DNA of 64,000 nucleotides from Alkalimonas cellulosilytica (lineage in GTDB: Bacteria > Pseudomonadota > Gammaproteobacteria > Enterobacterales > Alteromonadaceae). The first letter of the stretch is position 1, and each line of letters starts with the position of its first letter. Below the pieces are notes generated by a model. That model worked only from the letters and a program-made list of their open reading frames with translations, had not been told where the DNA came from and made no database searches. Location of the stretch: contig NZ_JAUHLI010000002.1 in NCBI RefSeq assembly GCF_036325985.1, positions 309,205 through 373,204 on the forward strand, written 5' to 3'. This document shows positions 50,303-59,389 of the stretch, piece by piece. The position numbers were made by a program, and so were the translations under genes.

Positions 50303-52420
50303 TTAACATTTGAGCTGGTTTAATCGCTCATCCATGTGGCCGGTGATTTGATCGATGGTATCACTCACTTCTTTATTGCGCTGCGCCAGTTGCTCAAGTT
50401 CCCGGGTAGCATCGCCTATGGCCGAAATGTTGCGGTTAATTTCATCGCTCACCTGGTTCTGCTCTTCTGCTGCAGTGGCCACCTGAAAGGAGTTATCGGC
50501 GATGGCTGACATATCGCTGGTGGCGGCGGATAGCTTGTCGTAGGCGACCACAGCTTCACTCAAGGTTTGTTCAATCCCGGCGGTATTTTTACTGATTTGC
50601 TGCACCGCACCGCCGACCTGATGCTGTAAATTGGCAATTAGCTGTTTGATTTGATCGGTGGAGCTGTGGGTACGGGCAGCCAGGGTACGAACCTCATCAG
50701 CTACCACAGCAAAGCCTCGTCCTTGCTCGCCGGCACGGGCGGCTTCGATAGCCGCATTCAGTGCCAGCAAGTTGGTTTGCTCGGCAATCGACTGAATCAC
50801 TTCAATAATCTGATTAATTTCCTGGCTGCTACCCGCTACCTCTTCAATCTGAACTTTGCTGTGCTCCACGTCCACCGCAACCTGGCGAAACTCATCCAAT
50901 GTGCTCTGGAATAAACCATTGGCTTCATTCAGGGCCGCAATGGCACTTTGAGCCCCTTCAGCTGTGCTACCAGCCAGTTGGGCGACTTCGTTTGCGGTGG
51001 CTGTCATCTCATGCATAGCGGATACTACATTCTGAATTTCAGCGGCCTGCAGTTGTGTGGCCTGATTGGTTTGTTGACTGGTATCCACCAGGGTGTGGGT
51101 TTGCTGTTGCAACTGGGCGGAAAATTGCTGCAATGCTTTGATCATCTGTGCCAGCTTGGCGGTAAAGGCATTGAATCCATCGGCCATATCCTGCAGCTCC
51201 TGATGGCGGCTGCTATCCAGGGTTCGCGTTAAGTCACCCTCTGCACCTGAAAGGTCCTGCATCAGCAGGCTCATTTTTACAATGGGCTTGGTCGCGCGGG
51301 CTAACCAAAGTGACATCAAGGCAACAAAGAGCAGCAACAGCCCGAAGCCGGACAGCAGCATCCTGGCTGTGGTGGCGTTGGCATCCTCTTGCAGTTGCTG
51401 CGACAACTCATAGGCGGTCGCCAGTGCCACCTGTTCTGGAACGGCCACCAGAGTATACCAGGTACTGCCGGAGGCTTCGATGGGAATAGGGTGGGCCAAT
51501 ACCAACTGATCCTGGTAGGAAAAAAGCCCGCTTCTTCGTTGTTGCAGCGCGGCTGCGAGCTCCGGGGCCAGCTGTTGCAGTGACTGGCCCAACTGATCGG
51601 CAAAGCGGTTGGAGGCTACCACCAATTGCTGCTCGCTGAGCAGGTACAGATCGGCCTGACCATCGTACAGGCTGGCAGCCTGGCGCAGCAGCGACTCTTG
51701 TAATACCGGCAGGTTAATATCAACGCCTGCAACGCCACGAAAGGCACCATTGACCAGCACCGGGTAAACCAGGGATGTCAGTAACACTTCATAACCTGGC
51801 CGTATCTCATACTGGTATGGTTCCATCAGGCAAGGCCGGCGGTTATCATGGCTGCACAGGTACCATTCGGCTTCACGAATGCCAAATTCATTCAGATTAC
51901 TGAGGTATTTATCAGCGGCATCCGGCGTGCGAATAAACTCCAGGCCGCCTTCGGATGCCACCCAATACACTTCCAGAGTCCCTTGATCTGAGCTGTGCTC
52001 AATGCCGGTGCCACGATAATCGTCGTCGCGCCCATCGTAACCGTTGGCTTCGTACTGGGTGTAAATGGAAGACACAGCAGGATTCGCCTGCAGCAAATGA
52101 CGGGCGAACAGCTGAACTTGCTCACGGCTATAGGGCGTATTGCCGGAGCCAATAGCGCTGTGACGCATCAGACTGGCCAGGTTCTTGGCCACGTCGAAAT
52201 TCCGGTTCATTACGCTGGCGGTATCCAGTGCGTTCACTCTGGCTGCATCGGTAAGGATGGTTTCTGCGGTGGCTCGCATTGAGCTATCCAGCCGCTCAAT
52301 CGCATTTTGATTGCTGCTTCGGGTGGACTGCCAACCTATCAGCGCCATGCTGGCTGTGCTGATCAGTAGCAATAAGGCCACGCCCAGGCTGAGCTGAAAG
52401 CGAAGGGATTGAAACTGCAT
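50303..52420 (-). CDS. Methyl-accepting chemotaxis protein with periplasmic sensor
   Basis: The ATG at 52420, eight bases after AAGGA, gives 705 residues. A membrane segment (about 10-30) is followed by a large periplasmic ligand domain of dCACHE type (about 35-345, with EVYWVASEGGLEFIRTPD and RGVAGVDINLPVL), a second membrane segment near 350-370, a HAMP domain (ATKPIVKMSLLMQDLSG) and the signalling helix pair with hairpin ALNAAIEAARAGEQGRGFAV. It senses a small periplasmic ligand and signals to CheA/CheW. It is monocistronic. Confidence 0.95.
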   Translation of the reverse strand: MQFQSLRFQLSLGVALLLLISTASMALIGWQSTRSSNQNAIERLDSSMRATAETILTDAARVNALDTASVMNRNFDVAKNLASLMRHSAIGSGNTPYSREQVQLFARHLLQANPAVSSIYTQYEANGYDGRDDDYRGTGIEHSSDQGTLEVYWVASEGGLEFIRTPDAADKYLSNLNEFGIREAEWYLCSHDNRRPCLMEPYQYEIRPGYEVLLTSLVYPVLVNGAFRGVAGVDINLPVLQESLLRQAASLYDGQADLYLLSEQQLVVASNRFADQLGQSLQQLAPELAAALQQRRSGLFSYQDQLVLAHPIPIEASGSTWYTLVAVPEQVALATAYELSQQLQEDANATTARMLLSGFGLLLLFVALMSLWLARATKPIVKMSLLMQDLSGAEGDLTRTLDSSRHQELQDMADGFNAFTAKLAQMIKALQQFSAQLQQQTHTLVDTSQQTNQATQLQAAEIQNVVSAMHEMTATANEVAQLAGSTAEGAQSAIAALNEANGLFQSTLDEFRQVAVDVEHSKVQIEEVAGSSQEINQIIEVIQSIAEQTNLLALNAAIEAARAGEQGRGFAVVADEVRTLAARTHSSTDQIKQLIANLQHQVGGAVQQISKNTAGIEQTLSEAVVAYDKLSAATSDMSAIADNSFQVATAAEEQNQVSDEINRNISAIGDATRELEQLAQRNKEVSDTIDQITGHMDERLNQLKC

Positions 52421-52520
52421 GATGATATCCTTTGCAAGGTCTACAACAATCTGACCTTTCAAGTTAAGTTCAGAATATCCTTAAATGCAATGGAGTCTGC
52501 GGTGCTTGTGAAATTATCCT

Positions 52521-53966
52521 TCAGCGCCGAAGCAACCATCGTAGTGCTGTGTTCAGCCAGTTTTTGTTGTAAGGCGGGTAGATCAGTTTGCCCGGGTGCC
52601 ACCAGCCTTTGCTGTGTACGGCTTTGGCATGGCTAAAGGTATGGAAACCTTCCTTGCCATGATAAGCGCCGATACCGGAGGCACCAATGCCCCCAAAAGG
52701 CAGGTCATCCTGCGCTACCTGCATCAGGCAGTCATTCAGGCAGACTCCGCCAGAGTGGCTGTGCTTCAGAAATCGTTGTTGCAGTGCTTTATCATCACTG
52801 AACACATACAGGGCCAGAGGTCTGGCTTGAGTACTCAATTCGGTAAAAATATGCTCGATGGTGCTAAAGCTTCGGATGGGCAAAATTGGGCCAAAAATTT
52901 CCTGCTGCCACAGGGCATGATCCTCAGGCAAGTTCAGCACCAGCTGCAGTGGCAACAGGCCGCTGCCATCGTTGAGATAATGCTGCCAGCTGTGTTCAGC
53001 GCAACTGATGATGGTGGCGCCAGCTTGCTCAGCCTGCTGCAGCAACGTGCGCATACGAAGGCGCTGGCGTTCGGTGCAAAGCCAGCTGTAATCCTGCTGC
53101 AGCCGGCTGGCAGGGTACAACCGGGTAAAGGCGCCTTTCATTGCATGGATTAAAGCAGGTTCGATTTGCGCATCAACCCAGAGATAATCGGGCGCAACGC
53201 AGGTTTGGCCTGCATTGGCGCACTTGCCAAATATCAGCCGCTCGGCACTGACCGCCAGGTTGGCATCGGCGGCAATAATGGCCGGTGATTTGCCACCCAG
53301 CTCAAGCGTCACCGGGGTGAGATTAGCAGCAGCGGCCTGCATGACTTTTCGGCCAACCGCGGTGGAGCCGGTAAACAGCAGATGATCAAAAGGCAAGGCG
53401 GCAAAATCAGCGGCTTGCTTTGCATCACCGCTAAACACGGCGACTTGCTCGTCTGGAAACACCGCTGCCAGCAGGTGCTGCAAACATTGGTTGGTGGCTG
53501 GGGTATCTTCCGACAGCTTAAGCATCACCCGGTTGCCGGCAGCCAGCGCTGCCATCAAAGGCCCCAGCGTTAAAAATACCGGGTAATTCCAGGGTACCAT
53601 GATACCAACCACTCCTTTGGGTTGGTACTGAATGAAATTACTGGCTGGCTGAAACAGCCAGCTGGTGTGGCGCTTTTCCGGTTTCATCCAACGCTTTAAT
53701 TTCCGTTGCTGATACGCCAACCCCTGCAGCGTAGGCAACAATTCAATCCGCAGGCTTTCTTCGGCACAGCGGTGACCAAAGTCTTCGGACAGTGCGGCGG
53801 CAAGGGCGTTCAGCTGCTGCTTAAACTGCTGCTCCAGTTGCGTCAGTGCATGGAGGCGTGAGCGATAGTCCGGGTATGGCTGAGCCCGGGCCGCCTGCTG
53901 TTGGCTGGCAAAGGTAGCAGCTAATTTTGAGGTAGCTGCATTGGTAGTATCAGGGTGCTTGAGCAT
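52521..53966 (-). CDS. Aldehyde dehydrogenase, coniferyl-aldehyde type
   Basis: A 481-residue NAD(P)-dependent aldehyde dehydrogenase: nucleotide-binding FTGSTAVGRKVMQ, general base Glu in LELGGKSPAI and catalytic Cys in FGKCANAGQTCVAPDY. The C-terminal membrane-like or basic tail (NKNWLNTALRWLLRR) and overall pattern fit the CalB/coniferyl-aldehyde group, also called fatty-aldehyde type in some bacteria. Physiological substrate unknown. It stands alone between a chemoreceptor gene and the NAD-kinase-like gene. Confidence 0.92.
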   Translation of the reverse strand: MLKHPDTTNAATSKLAATFASQQQAARAQPYPDYRSRLHALTQLEQQFKQQLNALAAALSEDFGHRCAEESLRIELLPTLQGLAYQQRKLKRWMKPEKRHTSWLFQPASNFIQYQPKGVVGIMVPWNYPVFLTLGPLMAALAAGNRVMLKLSEDTPATNQCLQHLLAAVFPDEQVAVFSGDAKQAADFAALPFDHLLFTGSTAVGRKVMQAAAANLTPVTLELGGKSPAIIAADANLAVSAERLIFGKCANAGQTCVAPDYLWVDAQIEPALIHAMKGAFTRLYPASRLQQDYSWLCTERQRLRMRTLLQQAEQAGATIISCAEHSWQHYLNDGSGLLPLQLVLNLPEDHALWQQEIFGPILPIRSFSTIEHIFTELSTQARPLALYVFSDDKALQQRFLKHSHSGGVCLNDCLMQVAQDDLPFGGIGASGIGAYHGKEGFHTFSHAKAVHSKGWWHPGKLIYPPYNKNWLNTALRWLLRR

Positions 53967-54098
53967 AAAGAACTTACAGGCAGTTCATTGGTGGGATTAC
54001 TCTAGGGGACTTCCTGCAGCAACTCAAGTACTGCTACTGGGAAAAACAGAGGCAAGCGGGTACAATGCGCGCCATGAAAGCAAGGCTGGGGGAGCGTG

Positions 54099-55223
54099 AT
54101 GTCGTCGGTGTTTCGTTTAGGCTTAATTATCAATCCGCTGGCCGGTTTGGGTGGCAGTGTCGGCTTAAAGGGCAGTGATGGAGTGGCTGAACAGGCACTG
54201 GCGCTGGGTGCTGAACCTTTGGCCGGTAAACGCAGCGAAACCACGCTCAGTGAATTGGCATCGCTTAAGGAGCGGTTGCTGATTAAAACCGTGGCAGGCA
54301 GCATGGGCCAGCAGTTGGCGGAGCAGCTTGGTTTTCATTGCAAAGTTTGTTATCAACCGGCTGTGGAACCAACCACGGCGGACGATACCGAAGCAGCTGC
54401 CCGGGCTTTGGTAGCTGACGGTATCGATTTGCTGCTGTTCGCCGGCGGTGATGGCACCGCCCGCAATATCTGTGCGGTGCTGCCAGAGCAGGTGACTGCG
54501 CTTGGTATTCCTGCTGGCTGTAAAATTCACTCCGGTGTGTATGCCATTAGCCCCACTGCTGCGGGTAAGTTGGTGGCCAGCCTGGTACGGGGAGAACTGG
54601 TGTCCATGCGTCAGGCCGATGTGATGGATATTGATGAGCAGGCTTTTCGTCAGGGCGTGGTGAAAGCCCGGCGCTTTGGTGAACTGTCCATTCCTGCTGC
54701 CTTGCAGTACGTGCAAAGCGTGAAAATGGGTGGACGTGAGTCGGAAGAGCTGGTGCTCGATGATCTGGCCGCCTGGGTCGTCAGCCAGATGGACGACGAT
54801 GTGCGCTATGTGATGGGCTCAGGCTCTACGGTTGCGGCGGTGATGCAGCAGCTTGGTCTTGATAACACCTTGTTGGGTGTTGATGTGGTAGAAAATGGTC
54901 AGCTGATTGCCAGTGATGTGACTGCCAGTCAGCTACTGGCGCTGGTTCAAGATAAACCGAGCAAGCTGATCATCACCTTGATTGGTGGTCAGGGCCATGT
55001 GTTTGGTCGTGGCAATCAACAGCTTTCACCTGCAGTGATCCGGGCTATTGGTCGGGAAAATATCTGGCTGATAGCCACCAAGAGTAAATTGCAGCAATTA
55101 GACGGCAGGCCGCTGCTGGCCGATACCGGTGATGCTGTTTTGGATCGACAGTTACAAGGGTTTATCCCGGTACTGACCGGCTACAACGATTATGTGATGT
55201 ATCGATTAGGAGAGGCAGATTAA
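54099..55223 (+). CDS. ATP-NAD kinase-like protein (AcoX/COG3199 family)
   Basis: A 374-residue protein starting after a GGGGGAG site. It opens RLGLIINPLAGLGGSVGLKGSDG and has the NAD-kinase-type Gly-rich motif LLLFAGGDGTARNI (about 107-120), then GIPAGCKIHSGVYAISP. The family shares the diacylglycerol/NAD kinase fold, but a physiological role in gammaproteobacteria is not settled; it is not the main NAD kinase. It is coupled to yfcL by a TAATG overlap, a pairing that suggests a linked function. Confidence 0.88.
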   Translation: MSSVFRLGLIINPLAGLGGSVGLKGSDGVAEQALALGAEPLAGKRSETTLSELASLKERLLIKTVAGSMGQQLAEQLGFHCKVCYQPAVEPTTADDTEAAARALVADGIDLLLFAGGDGTARNICAVLPEQVTALGIPAGCKIHSGVYAISPTAAGKLVASLVRGELVSMRQADVMDIDEQAFRQGVVKARRFGELSIPAALQYVQSVKMGGRESEELVLDDLAAWVVSQMDDDVRYVMGSGSTVAAVMQQLGLDNTLLGVDVVENGQLIASDVTASQLLALVQDKPSKLIITLIGGQGHVFGRGNQQLSPAVIRAIGRENIWLIATKSKLQQLDGRPLLADTGDAVLDRQLQGFIPVLTGYNDYVMYRLGEAD

Positions 55224-55501
55224 TGGACAGCATGCACTTTATTTCGGCCGTGGCCGACTATTTTGACCAGATGATCCCATTAGCCAGCGACGACGAGCTG
55301 TTTGCCGCCGGTTATCTGCGTGGTCACTTTGATCTGGCCGTTGGCACTCTGGAAGTGGCGGGAGCGCCTTTTAACCAGCAGGAATTGCAAGCGCAGGTGG
55401 AGCAAAGTTTGGCACAAGCCATCGCCAATGGAGAGCTCAACAGCGACGATCAGCAACTGGTCACCGGCCTTTGGCGGCAAGTTCAGCAACTGGCGGCCTG
55501 A
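55223..55501 (+). CDS. yfcL: YfcL family protein
   Basis: A 92-residue protein containing PLASDDELFAAGYLRGHFDLAVGTLEVAG (about 21-49) and SLAQAIANGELNSDDQQLVTGLW (about 65-87), closely colinear with E. coli YfcL (92 residues). The function is unknown in all species. It is translationally coupled to the NAD-kinase-like gene upstream and sits in the same broad aroC/prmB neighbourhood as in E. coli. Confidence 0.92.
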   Translation: MDSMHFISAVADYFDQMIPLASDDELFAAGYLRGHFDLAVGTLEVAGAPFNQQELQAQVEQSLAQAIANGELNSDDQQLVTGLWRQVQQLAA

Positions 55502-55572
55502 CAGCCGACTTGGTTTGCGGTACTATAGAACTTCTTTGCTGTAGCTACAGCGCCAATCACAAAGTGAGTTTT

Positions 55573-56193
55573 ATGTCTGAACAATACACCTCGTTAGAAC
55601 AGCACGCCAGTTATGGCATTGGTTTGCAAATGGGTCAGCAACTGGCCGACAATCCTTTTGATGGGTTGGATATCCATGCCGTAGCGGCGGGTTTACAAGC
55701 CGCTTTTCAGGGCGAAGCACCGGCAGTCTCTGAAGAGTTAATTCGTGCTGCGTTCACTGAAATCAGCCAGCGCATGCAAGCAGCCCAGGCTGAAAAAGCA
55801 GAACAAGCAGCTAAAGTTGGCGAAGACTTCCTGGCAGAAAATGCCAAGCGCGCTGAAGTGACCGTCACTGAGTCTGGCTTGCAGTTCGAAGTGTTAAATG
55901 CCGGTGCTGGCGATAAGCCTGGTCGTGAGTCGACGGTGCGTACCCACTATCACGGTACGCTGATTGATGGCACTGTGTTTGACAGTTCCTACCAGCGTGG
56001 TGAGCCGGCGGAGTTCCCGGTATCTGGTGTGATTGCTGGCTGGACCGAAGCCCTGCAGATGATGCCGGTAGGTGCCAAGTACCGTCTGTATATTCCGCAC
56101 GAGCTGGCCTACGGCGAGCGCGGTGCAGGCCACGCTATTCCGCCCTTCAGCGCCCTGGTGTTTGATGTCGAGTTACTGGCAATTGTTGAGTAA
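55573..56193 (+). CDS. fklB: FKBP-type peptidyl-prolyl isomerase FklB (FKBP22)
   Basis: The ATG at 55573 gives 206 residues, the same as E. coli FklB; the frame continues upstream without a plausible start. The N-terminal dimerisation helices (ASYGIGLQMGQQLADNPF) are followed by the FKBP domain with FDSSYQRGEPAEFPVSGVI, GWTEALQMMPVGAKYRLYIP and ELAYGERGAG. It catalyses proline isomerisation, probably in the cytoplasm as no signal peptide is present. A strong terminator follows. Confidence 0.96.
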   Translation: MSEQYTSLEQHASYGIGLQMGQQLADNPFDGLDIHAVAAGLQAAFQGEAPAVSEELIRAAFTEISQRMQAAQAEKAEQAAKVGEDFLAENAKRAEVTVTESGLQFEVLNAGAGDKPGRESTVRTHYHGTLIDGTVFDSSYQRGEPAEFPVSGVIAGWTEALQMMPVGAKYRLYIPHELAYGERGAGHAIPPFSALVFDVELLAIVE

Positions 56194-56203
56194 TTCGTTT
56201 TAT

Positions 56204-56231
56204 AAAATCAGGCGCTCAGGCGCCTGATTTT
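56204..56231. terminator. Terminator between fklB and dsbB
   Basis: Perfect 12-bp inverted repeat (AAAATCAGGCGC / GCGCCTGATTTT) with a TCAG loop, ending in T4 on both strands. It separates the convergent fklB and dsbB genes. Confidence 0.92.
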
Positions 56232-56242
56232 GTAAAAGCGAA

Positions 56243-56779
56243 TTAGCCTTTGTATGGGTTGGTATTTAGCCGGACTGCTTGACTGAGTAGCACCAGCACC
56301 GCCACCAGCGCATAGGCTACAAAGATCCATTGCATCCAGTCCGCCATCGACGCACCGGCAAATTGCCAGTCAATGGCACCACAGGGCCCGGTTGGATCGA
56401 AAACAGAGGGTAGCCACTCGTGCAGTGGCAACCAATCCGGAAAATCTGCGAATAAAGCACAGCTGTAAAAACCGCCATCCGCAATCAACTGTTCGATATC
56501 ACTAAGTTTTCTTGCCTGCAACCAGCCGTAAATGGCCGCTGCCAGCCAGCCCAGACTGGCAACAAGTCGTATCGGTGTGCTGGCTGGTGCCAGCAAGCCA
56601 ACTAAAGCGGCCAGGAAAATACCAGCTACGGCAGCCCGGATGTAAACACACTGCATGCAAGGCTCCAGGCCCATGCCATATTGAAAGTACAGTGCAGTCA
56701 GCTGCAATCCGAGTGCTGTTAGCAGCAGCAATAGCCAGCTTAGCCGTTGCTTTGAGAATTTTTTTAGCCATTCAAACAT
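56243..56779 (-). CDS. dsbB: Disulfide bond formation protein DsbB
   Basis: A 178-residue inner-membrane protein with four hydrophobic segments (about 14-32, 45-65, 70-88, 145-165). The first periplasmic loop carries the CMQC redox pair (Cys41, Cys44) and the second loop the Cys104-Cys130 type pair (YSCALFADFP ... PTGPCGAIDW). It re-oxidises DsbA and passes electrons to quinone. In E. coli nhaB sits between fadR and dsbB; here nhaB is missing and dsbB is divergent from fadR. Confidence 0.95.
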   Translation of the reverse strand: MFEWLKKFSKQRLSWLLLLLTALGLQLTALYFQYGMGLEPCMQCVYIRAAVAGIFLAALVGLLAPASTPIRLVASLGWLAAAIYGWLQARKLSDIEQLIADGGFYSCALFADFPDWLPLHEWLPSVFDPTGPCGAIDWQFAGASMADWMQWIFVAYALVAVLVLLSQAVRLNTNPYKG

Positions 56780-56883
56780 CGGTCAGGCTCCGGGAAAAGT
56801 CTAATTTTGAGGCAGTTACTCTATGTCATTGCGCATCTGGTTACAACTCTGGCGGCAAAAGCTTGCCAAAATGGTTGCACCAC

Positions 56884-56911
56884 TTGTTAACTGATGGTTC
56901 TCTGGTACAAT
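56884..56911 (+). promoter_or_regulatory. fadR promoter
   Basis: A -35 TTGTTA (56884-56889), 16-base spacer and -10 TACAAT (56906-56911), about 45 bases upstream of the fadR ATG. Confidence 0.65.
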
Positions 56912-56956
56912 CAGTCGATAATCTAAAACAAAGATAGCCAAAGTGGACCTTCCTGG

Positions 56957-57673
56957 ATGACCAATCTTATTAAAGCACAAAGCCCGGCCGGTTTTGCAGA
57001 AGAATACATTGTTGACTCAATCTGGAATGGCAAGTTTGCCCCAGGCTCCATCCTGCCTGCCGAGCGTGAATTGTCAGAGTTGATTGGTGTCACCCGTACT
57101 ACGCTGCGCGAAGTCTTGCAGCGGCTGGCGCGTGATGGCTGGCTCACCATTCAGCATGGAAAGCCAACCAAAGTGAACAATTTCTGGGAAACTTCGGGTT
57201 TGAACATCCTGGAAACACTGGCGCGACTGGATCAGGACCAGATGCCGGATCTGGTGAACGAGCTGCTGTCTGCCCGCACCAATATCAGTGCCATTTATAT
57301 CCGTGGAGCCATCAAAACCCATCGCGAAGAAGCAATGGCTTCTTTTGCCGGAGCTGATGAGCTGCCCGATACGGCAGAAGCATTTGCTGATTTTGACTAC
57401 AACTTAAATCATGAGCTGGCGCTGCACTCATCCAACCGGATTTATGTGCTGATCCTGAATGGCTTTCGTGGCTTGTACAACAAAATTGCCCGTTTTTATT
57501 TTTCCCAGCCAGAAGCCCGGGAACTGGCTCGTTGCTATTACAAGGAATTGCGCGCCTATGCCGAGGCCGGGCGTCACGATGAAGTGATTGCTGTGGTGCG
57601 AAAGTACGGTTGGGAAAGCGGCAAAATCTGGTTTGGGCTTCGCGCCAGTATTCCGAAAGACTTGATTGAATAA
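56957..57673 (+). CDS. fadR: Fatty acid metabolism regulator FadR
   Basis: A 238-residue GntR-family regulator, one residue off E. coli FadR. The N-terminal winged helix contains SPAGFAEEYIVDSIWNGKFAPGSILPAERELSELIGVTRTTLREVLQRLARDGWL (positions 9-62), nearly the E. coli sequence. The C-terminal acyl-CoA-binding helical domain follows. FadR represses fad genes and activates fabA/fabB until long-chain acyl-CoA releases it from DNA. A matching operator lies before fadIJ at 34234. Confidence 0.96.
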   Translation: MTNLIKAQSPAGFAEEYIVDSIWNGKFAPGSILPAERELSELIGVTRTTLREVLQRLARDGWLTIQHGKPTKVNNFWETSGLNILETLARLDQDQMPDLVNELLSARTNISAIYIRGAIKTHREEAMASFAGADELPDTAEAFADFDYNLNHELALHSSNRIYVLILNGFRGLYNKIARFYFSQPEARELARCYYKELRAYAEAGRHDEVIAVVRKYGWESGKIWFGLRASIPKDLIE

Positions 57674-57688
57674 GGTTGCTGTTATCCT

Positions 57689-57724
57689 GCAATAAAAAAA
57701 CCGCTGAGGCGGTTTTTTTATTGC
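57689..57724. terminator. Bidirectional terminator of fadR and ldhA
   Basis: Perfect 16-bp inverted repeat (GCAATAAAAAAACCGC and its complement) around a TGAG tetraloop; the T7 run on each side gives termination in both directions between the convergent fadR and ldhA genes. Confidence 0.95.
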
Positions 57725-57749
57725 AGATATGAAAGTGCTTGCTGGGGCT

Positions 57750-58736
57750 TTAACAGAGCTCATTGCCATTGGCGGTACCGCAAGCAAAAGCCATCAGATT
57801 ATCACTGGTGATCTGACTGATTTGCTGCATGGCCTCTTCAGTAAAAAAGGCCTGATGGCCGGTGATCAGCACATTCGGGAAGGTCAGCAGTCGTTTAAAC
57901 ACATCATCATCGATCACCATTTCCGACAGGTTCTCAAAAAACAGGTCGGCTTCCTGCTCGTACACATCCAGCCCCAAATAGCCAATTTTACGACTTTTCA
58001 GCGCCCGAATCACGGCTTTGGTATCAATCAAGCCACCACGGCTGGTGTTGATTAGCATGACGTTCTGCTTCATCAGCTCCAGGCTATCCTGATTAATCAG
58101 ATAACGGGTTTCCGGGGTTAGCGGGCAGTGTAAACTGATGATATCGGCTGCACGGTACAACTCGGGCAGGGGTAGATAACGCGCTCCCAGCTGTTTTAAC
58201 TCCGCATCTTCGTACAGGTCGTGGCAGATTAAGCTGCAACCAAAGCCCAGCAAAATTTTCGCAGTGGCTTTGCCTATGCGGCCGGTACCGATCAGGCCTA
58301 CCGTTTTGCCATGCATATTAAAGCCGAGCAAACCATCCAGCGAAAAGTTATCGTCCCGTACCCGGTTGTAGGCTTTGTGCAGTTTGCGGTTTAGCGTTAG
58401 CATCATGCCAACGGTATGTTCAGCGACTGCCTCTGGCGAGTAGGCGGGGACCCGCGCTACCCGAATACCCAGCTGTTTGGCTGCGTCCAAATCGACATTA
58501 TTAAACCCAGCGCAGCGCAGGGCAATCATCCGCACTCCCTCAGCGTGTAAGGCTTGTAGTACCGGCGCGGATAAGTCGTCGTTGACAAAGGCGCAGATGG
58601 CGCTACTGCCTGCGGCCAGCGCGACGGTATCCGGGTTTAATTTCAACTCCAGATAGTGAAACTCCAGCTTGGCATCGGCCCAACGACTAAAAGCCTGTTG
58701 ATCGTACTTTTTGGCACTGTATACGGTTACTTTCAT
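57750..58736 (-). CDS. ldhA: D-lactate dehydrogenase (2-hydroxyacid dehydrogenase)
   Basis: The ATG at 58736, nine bases after AGGGA, gives 328 residues, like E. coli LdhA. Diagnostic parts: IALRCAGFNNVDLDAAKQLG, the NAD motif VGLIGTGRIGKATAKILLGFG, substrate Arg in NTSRGGLIDT, a Glu in LDVYEQEADLFFE and the catalytic His in ITGHQAFFTEEA. It reduces pyruvate to D-lactate with NADH, mainly in fermentation or redox balancing. Independent unit with a terminator shared with fadR. Confidence 0.95.
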   Translation of the reverse strand: MKVTVYSAKKYDQQAFSRWADAKLEFHYLELKLNPDTVALAAGSSAICAFVNDDLSAPVLQALHAEGVRMIALRCAGFNNVDLDAAKQLGIRVARVPAYSPEAVAEHTVGMMLTLNRKLHKAYNRVRDDNFSLDGLLGFNMHGKTVGLIGTGRIGKATAKILLGFGCSLICHDLYEDAELKQLGARYLPLPELYRAADIISLHCPLTPETRYLINQDSLELMKQNVMLINTSRGGLIDTKAVIRALKSRKIGYLGLDVYEQEADLFFENLSEMVIDDDVFKRLLTFPNVLITGHQAFFTEEAMQQISQITSDNLMAFACGTANGNELC

Positions 58737-58812
58737 GCGGGGTATCCCTGTTTCAGTTTGTCCACAGTGTAGCAAAAAAGAGGCATCCGTTATTGCGGCC
58801 GATCAATGAAGG

Positions 58813-59298
58813 TTATGGGTTGAGCAATTCCTCAATGCTCTGCTTAAGCGCCAGCGGCTTGGTGCGCGGTGCATAGCGCTTCACGACTTCGCCCTTACCA
58901 TTGACTAAAAACTTGGTGAAGTTCCATTTGATAGCACGGGTTTTCAGCAAACCGCGGGCCTGGTTTTTCAGGAACTCAAACAAGGGCTCGGCTTCAGGGC
59001 CATTCACCTGCACTTTTGCCATCACCGAAAAGCTAACGCCATAATTAATTTCGCAAAACTGCTGAATGTCCTGATCCGAGCCGGGCTCCTGGCCACCAAA
59101 CTGATTGCAGGGAAAAGCCAGGATCTCAAAATTGCGATCTTTATAGGTTTGATAGAGCGTCTCAAGCTCTTGGTACTGTGGGGTGAAGCCGCATTGACTG
59201 GCTGTATTGACTACCAGCACGGTTTTGCCTTTGTATTGCGATAAATCAACAGGTTTGCCCTGTGCGTCTTTCACGGTAAAGTGATGCAGGTTGTTCAT
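58813..59298 (-). CDS. Glutathione peroxidase (Cys type)
   Basis: I start at the ATG at 59298 (161 residues), preceded by GGGGAAG; longer frames run into the divergent gene. The active-site segment VNTASQCGFTPQYQELE has cysteine instead of selenocysteine, FPCNQFGGQEPG carries the resolving region and Gln, and KWNFTKFLV holds the Trp/Asn of the catalytic tetrad. Such enzymes reduce hydroperoxides, often with thioredoxin instead of glutathione as donor. Cytoplasmic. Confidence 0.94.
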   Translation of the reverse strand: MNNLHHFTVKDAQGKPVDLSQYKGKTVLVVNTASQCGFTPQYQELETLYQTYKDRNFEILAFPCNQFGGQEPGSDQDIQQFCEINYGVSFSVMAKVQVNGPEAEPLFEFLKNQARGLLKTRAIKWNFTKFLVNGKGEVVKRYAPRTKPLALKQSIEELLNP

Positions 59299-59389
59299 CC
59301 GTTCTTCCCCAAAAGGTTTTTGCTTTTTTGCGGCCATCTTTGTACGCTTAGCGCCATTCCCTAGTTTACGACAGAAGTAAGACACTGGT

